Source: Thermoplasmatota archaeon (lineage in GTDB: Archaea > Thermoplasmatota > E2 > DHVEG-1). From it: a stretch of 6,606 nucleotides of DNA. Positions 1 to 4,660 of the stretch are shown piece after piece. The notes below the pieces were generated by a model. That model was not told the DNA's origin, searched no databases, and was given only the letters and a program-made list of their open reading frames with translations. The translations under genes were made by a program, and so were the position numbers. The stretch lies in the NCBI GenBank assembly GCA_018334795.1, contig JAGXLH010000087.1:1-6606 (forward strand), in the 5' to 3' direction. The number at the start of each line of letters is the position of its first letter. Positions within the stretch are counted from its first letter, which is position 1.

Positions 1-260
1 ACGAGTTTTTCTCCAACTGAAGCCCCAAGTATGTTTGAAAGACCGTTTGCAACGCCGCCACCGATCCCTGCAGCGATAATGATTGCACTTGCTGCAGTTG
101 CATTGTTTGATCCAACGGTTGCTCCAATGGCTGTACTTGCACCGATAACAACGCCTAGGCTGGAAAGCACTCCATCGATGAATCCTCTGATGAGATATCG
201 TTTTTGATGTTTTGATGGAACTACTTTTTTCACAAGCAGATGGTAGAAGACGTTGCTCAT
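1..260 (-). CDS. VIT1/CCC1-family metal transporter, N-terminal part (runs off the left edge)
   Basis: The visible 86 residues are the N-terminus of an integral membrane protein of the VIT1/CCC1 family. Members move iron or manganese across membranes; the substrate here is inferred from the family. A basic, cytoplasmic-looking stretch (residues 1-25, many Lys, Arg and His) is followed by a first hydrophobic segment at about 26-47 that begins RGFIDGVLSSLGVVIGAS. This matches the family signature of a DG pair in a Gly/Ser-rich helix. A second Gly/Ala-rich segment at about 56-82 carries IAAGIGGGVANGLSNILGAS and then Glu84, as in family members where helix 2 leads into acidic metal-binding residues. 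The ATG at 258-260 is the natural start because the basic segment precedes helix 1. The Shine-Dalgarno is weak (AAGG a few bases upstream). The gene is divergent from the small gene at 444. The C-terminal part is outside the window, so its completeness cannot be judged. Confidence 0.85.
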   Translation of the reverse strand, partial: MSNVFYHLLVKKVVPSKHQKRYLIRGFIDGVLSSLGVVIGASTAIGATVGSNNATAASAIIIAAGIGGGVANGLSNILGASVGEKL

Positions 261-314
261 AAAAACCTTACGTTTCCTTCATTTTTTGGAGGATATCAAT
301 GATTAAAATTTTTT

Positions 315-324
315 CTTTATAGTG
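315..324 (-). promoter_or_regulatory. Possible TATA box of the VIT1/CCC1-family gene
   Basis: Read on the minus strand, the sequence is CACTATAAAG. An archaeal TATA box here would place the transcript start near 294 and give a leader of about 35 bases before the ATG at 260. The whole stretch is AT-rich, so the match is only suggestive. Confidence 0.3.
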
Positions 325-389
325 TTTTTGTTTAAAAAATGTTGAATTTTAGAATTTTTTTAACGATTAAATAGGGTCTTATACAAACA

Positions 390-397
390 TTTTTATA
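390..397 (+). promoter_or_regulatory. TATA box of the small gene at 444
   Basis: TTTTTATA, preceded by an A-rich stretch that could serve as a BRE (acaaaca), fits an archaeal TATA/BRE pair. A start about 25 bases downstream (about 418-422) gives a short leader of some 22-26 bases before the TTG at 444. That leaves room for the Shine-Dalgarno-like GGGGAT. Confidence 0.45.
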
Positions 398-410
398 CTA
401 TCTGGCTCCA

Positions 411-422
411 TACTATATAGTA
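411..422. repeat. 12-base perfect palindrome at the likely transcript start
   Basis: TACTATATAGTA is its own reverse complement. It begins about 14 bases after the TATA box and covers the predicted transcription start of the gene at 444, a common place for archaeal repressor operators. Because it is itself TATA-like (CTATATAG), it could instead be a second TATA box firing close to 443. Confidence 0.5.
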
Positions 423-443
423 GTTATAGTGGGGGATTACATT

Positions 444-668
444 TTGCAAGACTATGATGTAACCGTTTATGATAGAAAAGATTCATTGCTGAATCATCGA
501 TTAGAGGAAATTTGGGCAAAAATTTTGAATCTATCAACCGGTGAATCAATGGATGTGTGTATTTGGTGGAAGGATGATAAGGGGCGTATTCACGATGAAT
601 CACCAAAACTTCCAGTTGAATTACGGGATGTCGTCGATAATGCCTGGATTGAATCATACTACAAATAA
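444..668 (+). CDS. Small acidic protein of unknown function (74 residues)
   Basis: I do not recognise this protein. It is acidic and soluble-looking, with no membrane segment or signal peptide. An N-terminal stretch rich in Asp (QDYDVTVYDRKD) leads to a likely helix (LNHRLEEIWAKILNLS), then a beta-like segment MDVCIWWKDDKGRIHDES, then a final helix LRDVVDNAWIESYYK. The single Cys sits next to a Trp pair (CIWW). I chose the TTG at 444 because GGGGAT (432-437), one mismatch from GGTGAT, lies six bases upstream. The same spacing is seen for the genes at 968 and 1160. An in-frame GTG at 429 would add five residues but would leave almost no leader after the predicted promoter. The gene converges with the minus-strand gene ending at 684, 15 bases away. 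The reading frame looks coding (balanced, charged residues, plausible helices), but its size keeps confidence moderate. Confidence 0.6.
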   Translation: MQDYDVTVYDRKDSLLNHRLEEIWAKILNLSTGESMDVCIWWKDDKGRIHDESPKLPVELRDVVDNAWIESYYK

Positions 669-683
669 AATACGTCCATGTTC

Positions 684-968
684 TCATTTTTGTAATTGTT
701 TTTTTACTTGTTGTAGTTCCCTTGGAACAGTTGGATCGTCTGGTAATTTTTTTATGATGTTTATCATAGCCAGGCTTAGATCGTAAAAATGATGAGGGAG
801 CATACGCATTACTGAGATATGTTGATTACGAAATCCTATTTCATAAGCTGACTGGTTATCGTTAATGTTTCCAAAGCCTTTGGCGATGTAGCAATCATTT
901 TGCTTTTCAAGGATTTTCCAGGTTCCATATCCATCTTTGACGGTATTTTTTTCAAAATCCATTTTCAT
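684..968 (-). CDS. Small protein of unknown function (94 residues)
   Basis: I do not recognise a family. The first two thirds look like a small alpha/beta or all-beta domain: alternating segments GYGTWKILEK, CYIAKGFGNI and AYEIGFRNQHISVMRML suggest strands. A Met/His-rich turn (MRMLPHHFYDL) follows. The last third is a likely amphipathic helix pair (LSLAMINIIKKLPDD, then VPRELQQVKKQLQK), which could mediate dimer contacts. There is no signal peptide or membrane segment, so a cytoplasmic protein is expected. The ATG at 966-968 is favoured because GTGAT lies six bases upstream; a second in-frame ATG occurs two codons later. The gene converges on the small gene at 444-668 and is divergent from the surface-protein gene at 1160. 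Confidence 0.68.
   Translation of the reverse strand: MKMDFEKNTVKDGYGTWKILEKQNDCYIAKGFGNINDNQSAYEIGFRNQHISVMRMLPHHFYDLSLAMINIIKKLPDDPTVPRELQQVKKQLQK
687..705 (+). terminator. T-tract terminator for the small gene at 444
   Basis: TTTTT at 687-691 and TTTTTTT at 699-705 lie just after the stop codon at 668. Archaeal intrinsic termination relies on such T runs without needing a hairpin. The runs fall inside the 3' end of the opposing gene, where they encode its Lys/Gln-rich tail, so they could also reflect that coding sequence. Confidence 0.4.
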
Positions 969-974
969 TATGGT

Positions 975-979
975 ATCAC
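975..979 (-). promoter_or_regulatory. Ribosome binding site deciding the start at 968
   Basis: On the minus strand this reads GTGAT, complementary to the ATCAC near the 3' end of archaeal 16S rRNA. It lies six bases before the ATG at 968. Confidence 0.55.
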
Positions 980-1047
980 GGTACTTTGATTCGTTTAATG
1001 GATGTTAAATGCTTTGGCTGAAAATTTTGATAGATTACTTTAGCAAA

Positions 1048-1083
1048 GTCAGATTAAAAAAAGTAAAGGTTTTTTTATCTGAC
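1048..1083. repeat. 36-base near-perfect inverted repeat (hairpin) in a divergent intergenic region
   Basis: The left arm GTCAGATTAAAAAAA (1048-1062) and right arm TTTTTTTATCTGAC (1070-1083) are reverse complements over 14 base pairs, with one extra T in the left arm. They enclose a seven-base loop GTAAAGG. The stem has a mixed GTCAGAT end and an A7/T7 inner part. It lies between the divergent genes at 968 (minus) and 1160 (plus), upstream of the likely TATA box of the latter. It could be a protein-binding site, a cruciform, a bidirectional stop for antisense transcripts, or the remnant of a small inverted-repeat element. Nothing in the sequence chooses among these. Confidence 0.75.
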
Positions 1084-1116
1084 CAGAAGTATCATTCAGT
1101 GGACAATTTTGAGTTA

Positions 1117-1126
1117 TCTTTATTAA
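1117..1126 (+). promoter_or_regulatory. Possible TATA box of the surface-protein gene
   Basis: TCTTTATTAA resembles an archaeal TATA box. Transcription would begin near 1147, just before GGTGTT, giving a leader of roughly 13 bases to the TTG at 1160. This placement would exclude the upstream in-frame TTG at 1130 as the start. A ten-base palindrome, AACAATTGTT (1125-1134), overlaps its downstream edge. Confidence 0.35.
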
Positions 1127-1147
1127 CAATTGTTTGTTGTCCGTTCT

Positions 1148-1153
1148 GGTGTT
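1148..1153 (+). promoter_or_regulatory. Ribosome binding site deciding the TTG start at 1160
   Basis: GGTGTT is one mismatch from the archaeal Shine-Dalgarno core GGTGAT and sits six bases before the TTG at 1160. The same spacing is seen at the genes starting at 444 and 968. Confidence 0.5.
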
Positions 1154-1159
1154 AACATT

Positions 1160-1948
1160 TTGAAACAAAAAACGATGATTTCAATATTGCTCTGTAGTTT
1201 CATTCTGACAGGATCTTTATCTGTTACTGCAGATGTGGCTAAAACTGAAGCTGAAGACAAATTAGATGATGTAGCATACTATGAAGATGGCAATGTAATC
1301 CATGGTGATGGAGTAACGTTTGTTGATGACACACCTGAAATTGATATTACTTCAATACGTTGTGAGTGTACTGAAGATGCATTTATTGTGACATTAACGG
1401 TAAAAGATAATTTTCCAGCAGGCTGGGTTGAAGGCTATGAATATAATATGAATATATTTACCTCCTCGGCTTATGGTGTAATAACGATTCATTATGAAAC
1501 TGATTATAGGATGACTAGTCCTGGTGGTTGGGCGAGTAATGGTGCTTACCCTGAGTTTAGCGTTACGGAGAATTCATTGATTGCAACCATTGAAGGTATG
1601 GTCCTAGATGAATCAACAATTAATTCCTTTGAAGCGTTTGCAAAATTAGATACAACTGATGGTGCATTATACATCGATTGGTTACCAGATCCTGATGATC
1701 CAGGTAGTGATGATGACACCGATGATAGCACTGAAGAAGATCCTGTTGATGATTCAAATGACTCTTCGAATACTGATGACCAACCTGTTGATGATGGAAC
1801 AAATGATGATAACGATATAGATGAGAGTTCTTCAGAAAATGGTGGATCAGAAGTAACAACAGATTCGCCAGGTTTTGAGTTGTTATTTTTATTATTTGCT
1901 TTAGTAGGAATTATTGGATTTAAAAGATTCAATGGTAAAAAGAACTAA
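1160..1948 (+). CDS. Secreted surface protein with Asp-rich stalk and PGF-CTERM anchoring signal
   Basis: The protein (262 residues from the TTG at 1160) is exported and probably anchored at the cell surface. Residues 1-24 are a classic Sec signal peptide: Lys2 and Lys4, a hydrophobic core, and cleavage expected after VTA24. Residues about 35-175 look like a beta-sandwich domain (IDITSIRCECTEDAFIVTLT, then alternating strands and Gly/Tyr-rich loops), with a Cys-X-Cys pair at 68 and 70. The fold recalls substrate-binding beta domains of other archaeal surface proteins, but I cannot name the family. About 60 residues of stalk follow, with 21 Asp and 5 Glu and no Lys or Arg. The tail SPGFELLFLLFALVGIIGF plus basic KRFNGKK fits the PGF-CTERM signal, which in characterised archaea is cut by an archaeosortase and replaced by a lipid. 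A TTG at 1130 would add ten residues ahead of the signal peptide, and the ATG at 1175 would remove its basic start, so both are less likely. Confidence 0.85.
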   Translation: MKQKTMISILLCSFILTGSLSVTADVAKTEAEDKLDDVAYYEDGNVIHGDGVTFVDDTPEIDITSIRCECTEDAFIVTLTVKDNFPAGWVEGYEYNMNIFTSSAYGVITIHYETDYRMTSPGGWASNGAYPEFSVTENSLIATIEGMVLDESTINSFEAFAKLDTTDGALYIDWLPDPDDPGSDDDTDDSTEEDPVDDSNDSSNTDDQPVDDGTNDDNDIDESSSENGGSEVTTDSPGFELLFLLFALVGIIGFKRFNGKKN

Positions 1949-1959
1949 AACATCAATCA

Positions 1960-1974
1960 TTTTTCTTTTTTTTT
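1960..1974 (+). terminator. T-tract terminator of the surface-protein gene
   Basis: T5-C-T9 begins 12 bases after the stop codon and is the strongest T run on the plus strand in this window. It fits archaeal hairpin-independent termination. It just touches the stop codon of the opposing gene ending at 1973. Confidence 0.6.
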
Positions 1975-3649
1975 ATTTTATGTGGTCATACAGTTTCATT
2001 GCAATGATTCCCATTGCCGTACAGGTTTCAAGAGGAACGTTTACACCAGTGAGTTCTAACTGATAATCAACTTGATGTAAAAAATGAGATGGTAATCCTT
2101 TTTTCCCTAGGCCCATGATAAGCATAAGTCTTTTTTCTGGATTAGATCTTTGTTTGTTAACAGCATCAGAAAGTGTTATAGATTTGTTTTCTTCAGGATG
2201 ATCTGTGGTAGCGACAATGAGTTCATTATTTGTAAACGTTGGAAGGTTTTTTTGTGAACCTGGATAGAGATGAATTCTGTTTGCTTTAGAAAGAAATTTT
2301 ACGTATTTTCCTCCTTTTCCAATAGTAGTATTTGTGGTAGCTTGTTTGATGAACTCATCAAGTTTTTTGATAGGAAAACCAATTAAAGCTAGATCCAATC
2401 CGAATGCAGCACATAATGGAGCGGCACGAGCAAGAGTACGAATATGTATTGGTTTAATCGCTCCTTCATAGGTGTCATATAATCCAAGCATGCACCCTGT
2501 TGATATTGGAAGATGAGCAAATTTTTCACTAGATTTGTGTGGCTCGTAGACTGGATTAATATCTTCTAAAGGGAGGTTATATTGTTTCATTGTTTTTTCA
2601 ATTGTAGTCTTTAACGATTCATCTGATGTTTTTTGATGATCAGTAACAAGTATTTCTTTTGCTAATTCTTGTTTATTGATTTTTAGATATCCTTTGGCAA
2701 TGGTTAGTTGTGTTTTTACTCGAGTTTTGGTATCCGGGATACTTTTTGAAAGGGATAATCCTTTGTCGAATAATGAAAGGCTTAACGATTCAAGATCTTT
2801 TTTATCTGCATGTCCTGCAAGAGTTGTAAGTAATTGAATCCGATGAATTAGATCCGGTAATAAATTAATCACTTCTTGTATCTTGACAAAGTCTTGTTTC
2901 TTTTGAATATGTCTAGATAGATACCGTAAGGCATCAACCTTATTTTCTTCAGATTTTAACGCAGTATCAATAGCAGTTTGTAATGCTTTTGGAAAATCGA
3001 TATCTTTTTTATGACATTGTAAATACAAATATCCCATAAGTTTAGAATTCACAAAAGGATCCTTTACTGTGGTTAAAACGGAGTGAAGTTCTTTAGGTGA
3101 TATAGTATTGTCACATGAAGTTTTCCATTGTCTGATTACTGTTTTACTATCATCTAAGATGAATCCATTATTTTTTACCGCAATACAAAGAAGTGAAAGT
3201 AATCTTTTACATCCAAGATGCTTACTCAGTTCATTTATGTTTTGAGATAATCCTTTCCCTTTTGGAAATTCTTGTATTTTTTGAAGGATTAAATCCAAAA
3301 AATAATTACTATCCTCAGTTGAAAATTCTTGATTCCATGTTTTTGCATACTTAGCAAGTTTAGCATACAATTCCGCCCGGCGCCATAATTGTTTTTCTTC
3401 AGACGCAAGTCGTATTCCTTCACGAGCAACTAGTTTTGCTTCAGAATGCGGAATCCTAGAATCATCTGAAAGACGAAATAGTGCTAATGAAGCATAATAT
3501 GAATCAGTAATGGTGCGTGCTTCAGCAAGTAATTTTGTGGGATGTCTTCCCTTCTTTGATTTTTGTTCTCTGATTAATCCTCGGTAAAATGATGGATCAT
3601 GAGTCTTATTGTTTGTTGACATAATATTACAGCCTTCAACGTTATCCAT
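1973..3649 (-). CDS. Helical-repeat protein with C-terminal DUF531-like (probable SPOUT-fold) domain
   Basis: The protein has 558 residues. Residues about 35-350 are almost wholly helical, with paired helices such as LAEARTITDSYYASLALFRL, WRRAELYAKLAKYA, HRIQLLTTLAGHA and TRVKTQLTIAKGYL. This looks like a TPR- or HEAT-like solenoid. Residues about 385-558 match what I know of DUF531: MLGLYDTYEG, a run of RTLARAAPLCAAFGLDLALI, TTIGKGGKYV (441-450), LIMGLGKKGLP (510-520) and LELTGVNVPLETCTAMG (531-547). The last two recall the knot motifs of SPOUT RNA methyltransferases (GxxGLP, then a Leu-Glu/Asn-rich turn into the final helix), and RTLARAA...AFG recalls their first motif. A methyltransferase role is therefore inferred, not shown. 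It is probably cytoplasmic. The ATG at 3649 has no Shine-Dalgarno and might be leaderless; the ATG at 3622 (MSTNNK) has GAAGG ten bases upstream and is a real alternative. Confidence 0.8.
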   Translation of the reverse strand: MDNVEGCNIMSTNNKTHDPSFYRGLIREQKSKKGRHPTKLLAEARTITDSYYASLALFRLSDDSRIPHSEAKLVAREGIRLASEEKQLWRRAELYAKLAKYAKTWNQEFSTEDSNYFLDLILQKIQEFPKGKGLSQNINELSKHLGCKRLLSLLCIAVKNNGFILDDSKTVIRQWKTSCDNTISPKELHSVLTTVKDPFVNSKLMGYLYLQCHKKDIDFPKALQTAIDTALKSEENKVDALRYLSRHIQKKQDFVKIQEVINLLPDLIHRIQLLTTLAGHADKKDLESLSLSLFDKGLSLSKSIPDTKTRVKTQLTIAKGYLKINKQELAKEILVTDHQKTSDESLKTTIEKTMKQYNLPLEDINPVYEPHKSSEKFAHLPISTGCMLGLYDTYEGAIKPIHIRTLARAAPLCAAFGLDLALIGFPIKKLDEFIKQATTNTTIGKGGKYVKFLSKANRIHLYPGSQKNLPTFTNNELIVATTDHPEENKSITLSDAVNKQRSNPEKRLMLIMGLGKKGLPSHFLHQVDYQLELTGVNVPLETCTAMGIIAMKLYDHIK

Positions 3650-3729
3650 TGTTTTTTATGTTTACGGTTATTATTTTCACTAAAAAATTGGTGTGATTTT
3701 GGATTGTACTATTGTTTTTCACTTGCTTT
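3650..3729 (-). other. 80-base gap before the DUF531-like gene: weak promoter and stop signals
   Basis: Read on the minus strand, the gap holds TTTTTT (plus-strand A run at 3682-3687), which could end the upstream transcript. It also holds an AAAATAATAA stretch at about 3668-3677 that could act as a poor TATA box, with a start close to the ATG at 3649. Both are weak, so read-through from the upstream pair of genes is equally possible. Confidence 0.25.
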
Positions 3730-4653
3730 TTATTGTTTGATCAGGTATTCAGCAATACCATAGCCAACACTGTTTTTATATGTGTACTTTGCTAGATTTT
3801 CATACATCATACTTTTGTTTTTTCCATTCTGGAAAGGAACATGGATCTTATCTTTAACTGATGCTTGCACATCAAATATTTCATTAGTTGTTGTGGTCAT
3901 GGATAAGGTGAAAAGAATTGGTTCATTATGTTTGCTATATGCCGTATCAATACTGACCTTTTTTATTGGAAGAGTTCTTTTGTTAACATGAATAAAACCT
4001 GCATCAATGTCACCTTCAGCAACCGTAAGTTTAGTAATGTTAAATGCAAAATCTTTGTTGAATTGACAGGTTAGCCATACCCATCGTTTTGGATCCGTCC
4101 AATTTCGTACACCCCAACTATGATCACGTTCTCCTAAGGCATTTATCTCATAGTGTTCATCTGCTACTGTAAGAGTGCCAGTTACTTTTCCATATTGTTC
4201 TAAGTGTTCACTGGCAACATTTTGTGAAAGTTTTTCTTGCACTTTAGATAAGGGGCAGTCTCGATAATTAAAAATAGGGTGTAATCCGACAAAATCAAGA
4301 TCAAATTGAACAGGGACTGATGCATTATGTTCTTGATATGGATTTACAAGAGTCCCATCATATGAAAGATGCCATTCTTTTTCACTTTCTTTTCGAGTAA
4401 ATGATAATTCATCTACTGATAACTGCAGATTTTCTTCTAATGGTAGTTCTCCTAGACTCTCGTTTTTTCTCATACCAAGTTTTTTCCGCTGAGGAAACAT
4501 AAAAAAAAGAAACATGTTTTTTTGATTTGTGTTTGGCGTTAATCCAATACGAGTAAAACTACAAATTTGCTGCTTTTGATCATACCAGTTAAAATAAAAA
4601 CTTTCATTCCACTGATCGTGTTTCTTTGCAGGATGTAATATGTCAGTGTTCAT
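3730..4653 (-). CDS. Lipocalin-like protein with RDHSWG motif (CrtC/AttH-like, DUF7064-type)
   Basis: This 307-residue protein has no signal peptide and is rich in predicted beta strands. Its hallmark is LGERDHSWGVRNW (residues 173-185), preceded by GKVTGTLTVADEHYEINA and followed by WVWLTCQF. It ends in VGYGIAEYLIK. These features, in this order, fit the double-lipocalin-like families related to AttH and the carotenoid hydratase CrtC, and more closely the group I know as DUF7064. Most members are uncharacterised; several act on or bind isoprenoid or lipid-like molecules. The conserved Asp-His-Ser-Trp cluster probably lines the ligand pocket (inferred). I start at the ATG at 4653, seven bases after the upstream stop, with AAAGGAA upstream inside the end of the preceding gene. 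An earlier in-frame ATG at 4725 would overlap that gene by 65 bases and add residues unlike the family. The tight spacing indicates co-transcription with the phosphotransferase gene at 4661-6606. Confidence 0.8.
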   Translation of the reverse strand: MNTDILHPAKKHDQWNESFYFNWYDQKQQICSFTRIGLTPNTNQKNMFLFFMFPQRKKLGMRKNESLGELPLEENLQLSVDELSFTRKESEKEWHLSYDGTLVNPYQEHNASVPVQFDLDFVGLHPIFNYRDCPLSKVQEKLSQNVASEHLEQYGKVTGTLTVADEHYEINALGERDHSWGVRNWTDPKRWVWLTCQFNKDFAFNITKLTVAEGDIDAGFIHVNKRTLPIKKVSIDTAYSKHNEPILFTLSMTTTTNEIFDVQASVKDKIHVPFQNGKNKSMMYENLAKYTYKNSVGYGIAEYLIKQ

Positions 4654-4660
4654 GATAAAT

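Noticed and set aside
1130..1159. TTG at 1130 as start of the surface protein
   Set aside because: It places ten extra residues ahead of a complete signal peptide, has no ribosome binding site, and would fall upstream of the predicted transcript start.
1546..1932. Ser-rich open frame of 128 codons on the minus strand
   Set aside because: It is the mirror of the Asp-rich stalk coding sequence of the surface-protein gene (GAT/GAC repeats read as ATC/GTC and TCA/TCT), lies wholly inside that well-supported gene and has no convincing start signal.
3782..3991. Hydrophobic open frame on the plus strand opposite the RDHSWG gene
   Set aside because: It is a shadow frame antisense to a gene with clear family motifs; its membrane-like look arises from the reverse of Lys/Asn-rich codons.
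3730..4653. Carotenoid hydratase CrtC
   Set aside because: The lipocalin-like fold family is shared, but the RDHSWGVRNW signature and C-terminal GYGIAEY ending fit the wider uncharacterised group better, and no carotenoid genes are visible nearby.
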